From Clostridiales bacterium UBA3705 (GTDB lineage Bacteria; Bacillota_A; Clostridia; Oscillospirales; Oscillospiraceae), in assembly GCA_002372735.1 (NCBI GenBank), contig DFIE01000007.1, forward strand, positions 1 through 5,791: a DNA stretch of 5,791 bases. The letters are read 5' to 3'. Of this stretch, positions 1-5,732 are shown piece by piece. The stretch's first letter is position 1, and each line of letters begins with the position of its first letter. The notes under the pieces were generated by a model, which made no database searches, had not been told where the DNA came from, and was given only the letters and a program-made list of their open reading frames with translations. Position numbers and translations under genes: made by a program.

Positions 1-876
1 ATCATCGCCGGCACCGCCGTGGGCCACGTCCGCGTCATGACCGACGACAAGGGCAAGTCCATCAAGCACGCCGGCCCCTCCATCCCCGTGGAGATCACCG
101 GCCTGGCCGAGGTCCCCGGCCCCGGCGACGAGTTTGACGCCGTGGCCGACGAGCGCATGGCCCGCCAGCTGGTGGAGCAGCGCAAGCAGAAGGCCAAGGA
201 CGAGCTGGCCAAGCAGCAGTCCAAGGTCACCCTGGAAAATCTCTTCGACCAGATGAAGAAGGGCGAGATGAAGGAGCTGAACATCCTGGTCAAGGCCGAT
301 GTGCAGGGCTCCGCCGAGGCCGTCAAGGCCAACCTGATGAAGCTGAACAACGAGGAGGTGGCCGTCAAGGTCATCCACTCCGGCGTCGGCGCCATCAACG
401 AGTCCGACATTCTGCTGGCCTCTACCGCCAACGCCATCATCGTGGGCTTCAACGTCCGGCCCGATGCGGCAGCCGCCGTGTCCGCCCAGCGCTCCAACGT
501 GGATATCCGGCTCTACTCCGTGATCTACGAGTGCCTGGAGGAGATTGAGGCCGCCATGAAGGGTATGCTGGCGCCCAAGTACCGCGAGGTGGTCATCGGC
601 CATGCCGAGGTCCGGGTGCTGTACAAGGTCAGCGCCATCGGCACCGTGGCCGGCTGCTACGTCAAGGACGGTAAGATTACCCGCGACGCCAAGGTCCGCG
701 TCCTGCGTGACAACGTGGTGGTCTACACCGGCGAGCTGGGCAGCCTGCAGCGTTTCAAAGACTCCGTCAAGGAGGTTGCCGCCAACTTCGAGTGCGGCAT
801 GTCCATCGCCAAGTACAACGATCTCAAAGAGGGCGACATCTTTGAGTGCTATGTGATGGAACAGTATCGCGACTGA
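1..876 (+). CDS. infB: Translation initiation factor IF-2, C-terminal part (5' end outside window)
   Basis: IF-2 is the GTPase that brings initiator fMet-tRNA to the 30S P site and promotes subunit joining in the cytoplasm. The frame is open from base 1, so the gene is truncated by the window edge, not broken. About 291 residues are visible. They begin in the beta-barrel domain after the G domain (IIAGTAVGHVRVMTDDKG), then a charged Lys/Glu-rich linker (about residues 55-90). Next comes the IF-2 domain with LNILVKADVQGSAEAVK (from about residue 92) and HSGVGAINESDILLA. The C-terminal fMet-tRNA-binding domain starts near residue 202 (AEVRVLYKVSAIGTVAGCYV) and ends in the typical GDIFECYVMEQ tail. 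The GTPase domain lies upstream and cannot be judged. It heads the visible part of the operon, with rbfA next, as in most Firmicutes. The stop is TGA at 874-876, followed at once by a hairpin. Confidence 0.97.
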   Translation: MIAGTAVGHVRVMTDDKGKSIKHAGPSIPVEITGLAEVPGPGDEFDAVADERMARQLVEQRKQKAKDELAKQQSKVTLENLFDQMKKGEMKELNILVKADVQGSAEAVKANLMKLNNEEVAVKVIHSGVGAINESDILLASTANAIIVGFNVRPDAAAAVSAQRSNVDIRLYSVIYECLEEIEAAMKGMLAPKYREVVIGHAEVRVLYKVSAIGTVAGCYVKDGKITRDAKVRVLRDNVVVYTGELGSLQRFKDSVKEVAANFECGMSIAKYNDLKEGDIFECYVMEQYRD

Positions 877-878
877 TC

Positions 879-905
879 AGAATGGGCGGCCCTGCCGCCC
901 ATTCT
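879..905 (+). terminator. Perfect hairpin between infB and rbfA (attenuator or processing candidate)
   Basis: Bases 879-889 (AGAATGGGCGG) pair perfectly with 895-905 (CCGCCCATTCT) around a 5-nt loop. The hairpin starts two bases after the infB stop. Only a broken run of T follows (TTGTAT at 905-910), so this is not a textbook intrinsic terminator. It may be a partial terminator that reduces downstream expression, or an RNA processing or stabilising structure. The rbfA ribosome binding site starts only a few bases later. The structure is visible directly; its role is inferred. Confidence 0.5.
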
Positions 906-926
906 TGTATGAAAGGAGGAGCTACC

Positions 927-1313
927 ATGCCATCCAACCGAATCGGACGAATCAACGAGGAAATCCAGCGGGAGCTTTCCGACCTGCTGCGCAACCTGAA
1001 AGACCCCCGGGTGCGGAAGACCATGATCTCCGTCACCCGGGTGGATACCACCGCTGACCTGCGCTATGCCAAGGTCTATGTGTCCTTCCTGGATAAGGAC
1101 GCCGCCAAGGAGTCCCTCAAGGGGCTGAAATCCTCCGGCGGCTATCTGCGCCGGGAGCTGGCCTCCCGCCTGAGCCTGCGCCATACCCCCGAGCTGGTGT
1201 GGGAGGAGGACAACTCCATCACCTACGGCGCCCGGATCCTGGACATCCTCTCCACCCTGGATATCCCGGCGGAGGAGAACGCCCCGGCCGAGGGGGCGGG
1301 GGACGAGGCATGA
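927..1313 (+). CDS. rbfA: 30S ribosome-binding factor RbfA
   Basis: RbfA is a small KH-like protein that binds the immature 30S subunit near the 5' region of 16S rRNA and assists late maturation, including in the cold. The 128-residue product is close to the usual family length. It shows the family's N-terminal helix (NRIGRINEEIQRELSDLLR), the DPRV segment, then the conserved stretch ISVTRVDTTADLRYAKVYVSFL and a GYLRRELASRLSLRHTPELVW segment before a short acidic, Ala/Glu-rich tail. The ATG at 927 is chosen because AAAGGAGG at 912-919 sits 7 nt upstream and the protein then begins where the family does. The frame is open further upstream but overlaps infB there. The stop codon overlaps the next start in an ATGA, suggesting translational coupling to nrnA. 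Confidence 0.97.
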   Translation: MPSNRIGRINEEIQRELSDLLRNLKDPRVRKTMISVTRVDTTADLRYAKVYVSFLDKDAAKESLKGLKSSGGYLRRELASRLSLRHTPELVWEEDNSITYGARILDILSTLDIPAEENAPAEGAGDEA

Positions 1314-2299
1314 GCGCCGTCACCCTGGCCCAGGCCGCTGACTTTCTCAAGACCCATGACCATTATCTGATCCTCACCCACCGCCGGCCCGACGGGGATA
1401 CGGTGGGCTCCGCCGCGGCCCTGTGCCGGGCCCTGCGGGCCCTGGGCAAGGACGCCTGGGTCTACCCCAACCCCCAGTTTACGCCCAAGTTTGCGCCTTA
1501 TCTCAGCACAGGGAACGGTTCTCTGTGCTGTCCAACACAGAGAACCGTCCCCTGTGCGGGGCACTCAATTTTGGCTTGCGACATTGCCGACCCGGGGCTC
1601 TTCCCCTTCGGCATGGAGGAAGCCCGGGTGGACCTGGCCATCGATCACCATGGCACCAACACCGGCTTTGCGGCCCTGACCTATGCCGACGGCAGCAGAG
1701 CCGCCTGCGGGGAGATCCTGGTGGATCTGCTGCCCCTGCTGGGGGTGGCCATGGACAAGCCCATGGCGGAGGCCCTGTACGTGGCCATCTCTACAGACAC
1801 CGGCTGCTTCCGCTACTCCAACGTCACCGCAAATACCTTCCGCTGTGCCGGGGCCTGCGTGGCCGCCGGGGCGGAGATCTACCCCATCAACCGGACGTTT
1901 TTTGAGTGCAAGCGCCTGCCCCGGCTGCGGCTGGAGGCCCGGCTGACCCAGCAGATGGAGTTCTACGCCGGGGGCAAGGTGGCGGTGTCCGCCATTGACC
2001 AGGCCCTGATCGACGAGCTGGGGCTCACCGAGGACGACATTGACGACATCTCCGGCTTCGGCCGGACCATCGAGGGCGTGGATGTGGCCGTGATGCTCCG
2101 CCAGGTGGAGGGGGGCAGGGGGAAGATTTCCCTGCGCACCAGCCCTGCCTTTAACGCCGCCAAAATCTGTGCCCGGCTGGGAGGCGGCGGCCACCCGGCA
2201 GCCGCCGGCGCCAGCGTGGAGGGCGGGATCCCCGCCGCCCACGACGCCATCCTGGCTGCCATCGGAGAGGAGATCGCCCTGTGCCCAACGGAATCTTAA
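1310..2299 (+). CDS. nrnA: DHH/DHHA1 phosphoesterase, NrnA-type (nanoRNase / pAp phosphatase)
   Basis: NrnA-family enzymes degrade 2-5 nt RNA fragments and dephosphorylate 3'-phosphoadenosine 5'-phosphate using Mn2+ in the cytoplasm. The 329-residue protein keeps all metal-site motifs of the DHH superfamily: HRRPDGDTVGS (residues 24-34), the Asp of ACDIAD (Asp91), DHHGTN (112-117) and STDTG. It also has the DHHA1 substrate motif GGGGHPAAAGAS near the C-terminus. The start ATG at 1310 overlaps the rbfA stop by 4 nt and begins where the family begins; the longer upstream frame is discarded. Oddly, residues 66-83 are encoded by a 52-nt palindromic repeat lying between the first and second catalytic motifs. 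It adds a Cys-, Thr- and Pro-containing loop unlike the rest of the protein. All catalytic motifs remain in frame, so the enzyme is probably functional. The symbol follows the family and operon position; exact substrate preference is inferred. Confidence 0.9.
   Translation: MSAVTLAQAADFLKTHDHYLILTHRRPDGDTVGSAAALCRALRALGKDAWVYPNPQFTPKFAPYLSTGNGSLCCPTQRTVPCAGHSILACDIADPGLFPFGMEEARVDLAIDHHGTNTGFAALTYADGSRAACGEILVDLLPLLGVAMDKPMAEALYVAISTDTGCFRYSNVTANTFRCAGACVAAGAEIYPINRTFFECKRLPRLRLEARLTQQMEFYAGGKVAVSAIDQALIDELGLTEDDIDDISGFGRTIEGVDVAVMLRQVEGGRGKISLRTSPAFNAAKICARLGGGGHPAAAGASVEGGIPAAHDAILAAIGEEIALCPTES
1506..1557. repeat. Palindromic repeat (REP/RAYT-like) inside nrnA
   Basis: The left arm (1506-1528) and right arm (1535-1557) are 23 nt each and are inverted copies that differ at two positions, around a 6-nt spacer TGTCCA. 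Each arm also carries its own short internal inversion (GCACAG with CTGTGC in the left arm), so the element can fold either as one long hairpin or as two small ones. The core GGACGGTTCTCTGTG, read on the - strand of the right arm, resembles a repeat I recall as scattered in many Clostridia genomes and near IS200-like RAYT transposases. That assignment is from memory. No transposase is present here. The element encodes residues 66-83 of NrnA without breaking the frame. Confidence 0.85.
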
Positions 2300-3147
2300 T
2301 TGTCAATAAGCCCGCCGGCTGGACCTCCCAGGACGTGGCGGCCAAGCTCCGCGGGGTCTACCACGAAAAGCGGGTGGGCCACGGCGGCACCCTGGACCCC
2401 ATGGCCACCGGCGTGCTGCCCATCTTTATCGGCCGGGCCACCCGGGCCGTGCCCTTCTTTGAGCACGCCGACAAGGTCTATGAGGCCACCCTGCGCCTGG
2501 GTCTGGTCACCGACACCCAGGACATCACCGGCCGCACCCTGACCGAACATCCGGTTGACATCACTCCGGAACAATTGGAGGCTGCCCTGGCAGGCTTCCG
2601 GGGTGAGATTCAGCAGATTCCCCCCATGTACTCCGCCATCAAGATAGGCGGCCAAAAGCTCTACGCCCTGGCCCGCCAGGGCAAGGAGATCGAGCGCCGG
2701 CCCCGGCCGGTGACGATCTACGAGTTGACCTGTGTGGAGCACGACAATTCTCAATTCGTGCTTCGCGTTCACTGCTCCAAGGGTACCTACGTGCGCACCC
2801 TCTGCCATGACATCGGGGCGGCCCTGGGCTGCGGCGGCTGCATGGCGGCCCTGACCCGTACCCGGGCGGGGGCCTACACCCTGGCCCAGGCCCACACCAT
2901 GGAGCAGATTCTGGCGGCCCCGGACCCGGAGGCGCTGCTGCTGCCCACAGACAGCCTCTTCGCAGACCGGCCTGCGGTCCATGTGAACCCGGCAGGGGAG
3001 CGGAAGCTCCGCAACGGTGCGGCGCTGAGAGCCCCCAATCTCAAAGACGGCGAGTACCGGGTCTACGGCCCCCAGGAGGATTTCCTGGCCCTGTGCGCCG
3101 CCTGCGGGGGCGAGCTGCGGACGGTCAAGAGCTTTTTCCAAGTTTGA
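2281..3147 (+). CDS. truB: tRNA pseudouridine(55) synthase TruB
   Basis: TruB isomerises uridine 55 in the T loop of nearly all elongator tRNAs and also acts as a tRNA folding chaperone. The 288-residue product opens with the family's NGILIVNKPAGWTSQDV segment. It carries the catalytic motif GHGGTLDPMATGVLP, with the nucleophile at Asp39, followed by the Tyr-containing segment DKVYEATLRLG. Later it has IPPMYSAIKIGGQKLYALARQG and CSKGTYVRTLCHDIG, both standard TruB signatures, and a short C-terminal PUA-like region. The start is GTG at 2281: AGGAG at 2268-2272 lies 8 nt upstream and the protein then aligns with the usual N-terminus, with no suitable ATG nearby. The gene begins 19 nt inside nrnA, which implies coupled translation. 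Nothing is missing relative to the family. Confidence 0.97.
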   Translation: MPNGILIVNKPAGWTSQDVAAKLRGVYHEKRVGHGGTLDPMATGVLPIFIGRATRAVPFFEHADKVYEATLRLGLVTDTQDITGRTLTEHPVDITPEQLEAALAGFRGEIQQIPPMYSAIKIGGQKLYALARQGKEIERRPRPVTIYELTCVEHDNSQFVLRVHCSKGTYVRTLCHDIGAALGCGGCMAALTRTRAGAYTLAQAHTMEQILAAPDPEALLLPTDSLFADRPAVHVNPAGERKLRNGAALRAPNLKDGEYRVYGPQEDFLALCAACGGELRTVKSFFQV

Positions 3148-3174
3148 TGATTCCATATCCCAAGGAGTTTCAAT

Positions 3175-4050
3175 ATGCAAACCATCATTGCCCTGGGCTT
3201 TTTTGACGGGGTCCACCTGGGCCACGGGGCGCTGCTGCGGCGGACGGCCGCCCTGGCGGCGCAGACGGGCCGCCGGGCCCTGGCCCTGACCTTTGACCGC
3301 AGCCCCGGCAAGGACGGCCGACTGCTGACCTCAGTGGCCGACCGGGTCCGGCTGATCCGCAGCCTCTACGGCGTGGCGTCTGTGGAGGTGCTGCCCTTTA
3401 CCGAGGCGTTTATGCACCTGCCCTGGCAGGACTTTTTGGAGCTGCTGGTCCGGGACTACGGTGCGGCCCATCTGGTCTGCGGCTGGGACTACCGCTTCGG
3501 CTGGCGGGGGGAAGGGGATGCCCAGGCCCTGACGGACTGGTGCGCGGCCCACGGACTGGGCTGCGACGTGATCCCGCCCCTGGTGATCGAGGGGATCACC
3601 GTCTCTTCCACCTACCTGAAGGAGCTGGTGGAGACCGGGGATCTGGAAACGGCCCTCCGCTTCTACGGCCACCCCCACACCCTCAGCGGCAGCGTCCAGC
3701 CCGGGCGGCACCTGGGCCATACCCTGGGCTTCCCCACGGCCAATCTGCTGCCGGCGCCGGAGCTGGTGCTGCCCAGAGACGGCGTCTATGCCGTCAAGGC
3801 GGAGACGGACGGGCAGAGCTTCGTCGGCGTCTGCAACGTGGGCACCCGGCCCACAGTAGGCGGCCACCGGCGGACGGTGGAGACCTGGCTGGACGGCTTT
3901 GCGGGGGACCTCTACGGCCGGCCCCTGACGGTGGATTTTTACAAGCTGCTGCGGCCGGAGCAGACCTTCTCCTCCCTGGAGACCCTGCGGGCCCAGGTCT
4001 ATCAGGACCGGCAGGCTTCCCTGGCCTGGTTTGAGGCAGCCGATGCCTGA
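3175..4050 (+). CDS. ribF: Bifunctional riboflavin kinase / FMN adenylyltransferase RibF
   Basis: RibF phosphorylates riboflavin to FMN and then adenylylates it to FAD. In the 291-residue protein the N-terminal nucleotidyltransferase domain shows GFFDGVHLGH (residues 8-17), the DYRFGWRGEGD segment and SSTYLKEL (from residue 144), matching the family's SSTxIRxL position with Leu-Lys for Ile-Arg. The C-terminal kinase domain shows GHTLGFPTAN (about 181-190), GVYAV, NVGTRPTVGG and Glu236 in TVETW, the expected catalytic base. It ends in DLYGRPLTVDFYKLLRPEQTF. The start ATG has AAGGAG at 3162-3167, 7 nt upstream. The N-terminus is short: FDGVHLGH comes about ten residues earlier than in longer RibF proteins, but the Rossmann-like motif is intact. 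It lies 27 nt after truB, in its usual operon place. Confidence 0.96.
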   Translation: MQTIIALGFFDGVHLGHGALLRRTAALAAQTGRRALALTFDRSPGKDGRLLTSVADRVRLIRSLYGVASVEVLPFTEAFMHLPWQDFLELLVRDYGAAHLVCGWDYRFGWRGEGDAQALTDWCAAHGLGCDVIPPLVIEGITVSSTYLKELVETGDLETALRFYGHPHTLSGSVQPGRHLGHTLGFPTANLLPAPELVLPRDGVYAVKAETDGQSFVGVCNVGTRPTVGGHRRTVETWLDGFAGDLYGRPLTVDFYKLLRPEQTFSSLETLRAQVYQDRQASLAWFEAADA

Positions 4051-4138
4051 TACGGCGCAACAAACAAGACAGATTCCTCGGCCTGCTGCGCCGGCAGAGG
4101 ATCAACGAAAACAAAATACAACAAAGGAGGCCTACGCA
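4051..4138 (+). other. Spacer between ribF and the aldo/keto reductase gene
   Basis: This 88-nt gap has no clear sigma-A promoter and no hairpin followed by a T run. One weak interrupted inversion (CCTCGGCC near 4076 with GGCAGAGG) is visible. The second half is A-rich and ends in AAAGGAGG at 4123-4130, a full-strength ribosome binding site 8 nt before the next ATG. Read-through transcription from the ribF operon is therefore plausible but not shown. Confidence 0.5.
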
Positions 4139-5269
4139 ATGAACAATCCCTTTTTCCCTGAGATTCACGGCAAATTCGGCTTTGGCTGTATGCGTTTCCC
4201 CATGCAGGCAGACCGGATTGACGTTGCCCAGGTGGAGCAGATGGTAGACGCCTTTCTGGAGGCCGGCTTCAACTACTTTGACACCGCCCACGGCTACCAC
4301 AGCGGCCTGAGCGAGACCACCCTGAAGCAGTGCCTGACCTCCCGCTATCCCAGGCAGAAGTATCTGCTCACCAACAAGCTCACCGAGCCCTATTTCAAGT
4401 CTGAGGCGGAGGTGCGGCCCTTTGTGGAGCATCAGCTGGAGCTGTGCGGGGTGGACTACTTTGATTTCTACCTGATGCACGCCCAGAACGCCCGGAATTT
4501 TGAGCATTTCAAGGCCTGCCGGGCCTATGAGACCGCCTTCCAGCTGAAGGCAGAGGGCAAGCTGCGCCATGTGGGCATCTCCTTCCACGACACCGCCGAG
4601 ACCCTGGACCGGATTCTCACCACCTATCCCCAGATCGAGTGTGTGCAGATCCAGTTCAACTATCTGGACTATGAGGACTTGGCCGTAGACTCCCGCCGGG
4701 TGTATGAGACCTGCGTCAAGCACGGCAAGCCGGTCATTGTCATGGAGCCCATCAAGGGCGGCACCCTGGTCAATCTGCCCGAGTCGGCCCTGGCGGAGTA
4801 TGACAAGCTGGGCAAGTCCCCGGCGGAGATGGCCCTGCGCTTTGCCGCCGGCTTTGACCAGATGATGATGGTGCTCTCCGGCATGAGCAGTTTGGACCAG
4901 CTGCGGCAGAACGTCTCCTTCATGGCCGACGCCGCCCCCCTGAGCCCTGCGGAGCAGGATGCCGTGGGGCGAGTCCGGGAGATTCTGCAGGGCATGAAGC
5001 TGATCCCCTGCACCGGTTGCCGCTACTGTGTGGACGGCTGCCCCATGGGGATTCTGATCCCGGATATGTTCAAGTGTCTGAATCTGCAGACCCAGTTCCA
5101 CGACTGGAACCAGCGCCGGTACTACAACACGGTGCTGACCAAGGACCACGGCAAGGCCTCCCAGTGCGTCAAGTGCGGCGCCTGCGAGGGCATCTGCCCC
5201 CAGGGCCTGGCCATCCGTGACCTGCTGGAGCAGGTGGCCCAGACCTTTGAGTCGCCTGAGGAGGACTGA
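4139..5269 (+). CDS. Aldo/keto reductase with C-terminal 2x[4Fe-4S] ferredoxin-like domain
   Basis: This is a cytoplasmic oxidoreductase of the aldo/keto reductase superfamily, in the iron-sulfur group often labelled COG1453; its substrate is unknown. The 376-residue protein has a TIM-barrel region (about 1-275) with the full catalytic tetrad in its usual contexts: Asp48 and Tyr53 (FDTAHGYHSG), Lys80 (LTNKL) and His114 (FYLMHAQN). The C-terminus holds two cysteine clusters, Cys291/294/297/301 (CTGCRYCVDGCP) and Cys343/346/349/353 (CVKCGACEGICP), each fit to bind a 4Fe-4S cluster. The domain pairing suggests electron transfer between ferredoxin-like clusters and a bound nucleotide or substrate. 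The ATG at 4139 is set by AAAGGAGG 8 nt upstream; the longer in-frame extension overlaps ribF and is low-complexity. It sits where rpsO often follows ribF, so it may be an addition to the operon. Family assignment is firm; function is open. Confidence 0.93.
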   Translation: MNNPFFPEIHGKFGFGCMRFPMQADRIDVAQVEQMVDAFLEAGFNYFDTAHGYHSGLSETTLKQCLTSRYPRQKYLLTNKLTEPYFKSEAEVRPFVEHQLELCGVDYFDFYLMHAQNARNFEHFKACRAYETAFQLKAEGKLRHVGISFHDTAETLDRILTTYPQIECVQIQFNYLDYEDLAVDSRRVYETCVKHGKPVIVMEPIKGGTLVNLPESALAEYDKLGKSPAEMALRFAAGFDQMMMVLSGMSSLDQLRQNVSFMADAAPLSPAEQDAVGRVREILQGMKLIPCTGCRYCVDGCPMGILIPDMFKCLNLQTQFHDWNQRRYYNTVLTKDHGKASQCVKCGACEGICPQGLAIRDLLEQVAQTFESPEED

Positions 5270-5280
5270 CAAACCGCGCC

Positions 5281-5311
5281 GCCCGCCCCTGCCGGCAGGA
5301 CAGGGGCGGGC
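5281..5311. terminator. GC-rich hairpin between convergent genes
   Basis: Bases 5281-5291 (GCCCGCCCCTG) pair perfectly with 5301-5311 (CAGGGGCGGGC) around a 9-nt loop. The hairpin begins 11 nt after the aldo/keto reductase stop and, on the other strand, 6 nt after the stop of the small Cys-rich frame. It could end transcription from both sides. No real T run follows on the + strand; on the - strand only GGTTTG follows. It is therefore either a weak intrinsic terminator or an RNA 3'-end stabiliser. Confidence 0.55.
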
Positions 5312-5317
5312 AGCTGT

Positions 5318-5467
5318 TCAGCCGCAGGCCAGGCAGGGATTCTGCCTGGGCTGGGGCGCGGGGTAGAAGACGGCCTCCACCCCCCGGTCCGGGTTACAGG
5401 CGGAGCAGAAGGTCTCCCGCACCGGGACCCGGAGGGGTCTGGGGCGGCACCGACGACGGCAGCACAT
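5318..5467 (-). CDS. Small Cys-rich protein, 49 residues, CxxC pairs (putative zinc-binding)
   Basis: I do not recognise a family. The protein starts MCCRRRCRPRP, a very basic Cys/Arg-rich head. It continues with VRETFCSACNPDRGVEAVF and ends NPCLACG. Seven cysteines are present: positions 2, 3, 7, 21, 24, 45 and 48. The CSAC (21-24) and CLAC (45-48) pairs could together bind one zinc ion, like a miniature zinc ribbon; this is inference. Evidence that it is real: GGAGGT at 5480-5475 lies 7 nt before the ATG. By my hand count, G/C at codon third positions is 44 of 49 against about 32 of 49 at first and at second positions, the bias of the neighbouring genes. A hairpin follows 6 nt after the stop. 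No signal peptide or membrane segment is visible. No clear promoter is seen upstream. It is convergent with the aldo/keto reductase gene, and a chance open frame remains possible. Confidence 0.6.
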   Translation of the reverse strand: MCCRRRCRPRPLRVPVRETFCSACNPDRGVEAVFYPAPQPRQNPCLACG

Positions 5468-5474
5468 AGGATAC

Positions 5475-5480
5475 ACCTCC
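5475..5480 (-). promoter_or_regulatory. Ribosome binding site of the small Cys-rich gene
   Basis: On the - strand this reads GGAGGT, a near-perfect Shine-Dalgarno sequence, 7 nt before the ATG at 5467. It decides the start and is one of the main reasons to call the short frame a gene. Confidence 0.6.
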
Positions 5481-5597
5481 AAACAGGATTGAGCCACGCT
5501 CAGTGCATTCTATGTCTCACCCGGCCCAAGGGTTCGGGGGTGGCGGCGGTTTATGCCGAAAAAGAAACTGGGTGCGGAAAAAAATATTGGAAAAACC
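5481..5597. other. Intergenic region between the small - strand gene and the tRNA promoter
   Basis: No further gene is supported here. A short palindrome, TGAGC-CAC-GCTCA, lies at 5490-5502, just upstream of the small gene's ribosome binding site. From 5578 the DNA turns A-rich (seven A at 5578-5584, five A at 5591-5595) directly before the tRNA promoter, where an UP-type element for the RNA polymerase alpha subunit would lie. Confidence 0.5.
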
Positions 5598-5626
5598 TTG
5601 ACATTGGCCTTGAATTATGGTAATAT
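5598..5626 (+). promoter_or_regulatory. Near-consensus sigma-A promoter for the tRNA genes
   Basis: A perfect -35 box TTGACA (5598-5603), an optimal 17-nt spacer and a -10 box TAATAT (5621-5626, five of six consensus bases) are visible. Transcription would start near 5633, about 20 nt before tRNA-Gly. A-tracts directly upstream could act as an UP element. The strength fits a stable RNA promoter. Confidence 0.9.
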
Positions 5627-5654
5627 CTTAGGGCTGATTGTGTTGTCGGCAACT

Positions 5655-5729
5655 GCGGGTGTAGTATAACGGCTAGTACAACAGCCTTCCAAGCTGTGGG
5701 CGTGGGTTCGATTCCCATCACTCGCTCCA
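5655..5729 (+). tRNA. tRNA-Gly (anticodon UCC)
   Basis: The cloverleaf can be drawn by hand. The acceptor stem is 5655-5661 (GCGGGTG) with 5719-5725 (CACTCGC), including one G-U pair. The anticodon stem is 5681-5685 (ACAGC) with 5693-5697 (GCTGT) around loop CTTCCAA, placing anticodon TCC at 5688-5690. The T arm is GTGGG-TTCGATT-CCCAT at 5702-5718. CCA is encoded at 5727-5729. It reads GGA and GGG glycine codons. It is the first RNA after the promoter at 5598-5626. Confidence 0.97.
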
Positions 5730-5732
5730 TAC

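Noticed and set aside
1502..1567. CTCA on both sides of the nrnA palindrome as a possible target-site duplication
   Set aside because: Four matching bases are easily a coincidence, and an insertion with these ends would add 62 nt and break the frame, which is intact.
1423..1905. Alternative-frame + strand reading frame of 160 residues inside nrnA
   Set aside because: It is a Pro/Gly/Arg-rich shadow; the NrnA frame has every family motif and runs uninterrupted.
2296..3225. A 309-residue open frame on the - strand
   Set aside because: It is a shadow of truB with low-complexity Gly/Ala/Leu/Gln composition and no motifs.
4031..4138. An upstream in-frame extension of the aldo/keto reductase (36 extra residues)
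   Set aside because: It overlaps the ribF end, is not like the family N-terminus, and ignores the strong AAAGGAGG placed for the ATG at 4139.
3794..5272. A 492-residue open frame on the - strand
   Set aside because: It is antisense to ribF and the aldo/keto reductase. Long reverse frames are expected in GC-rich genes with strong third-position G/C; it has no recognisable domains and begins without a convincing ribosome binding site.
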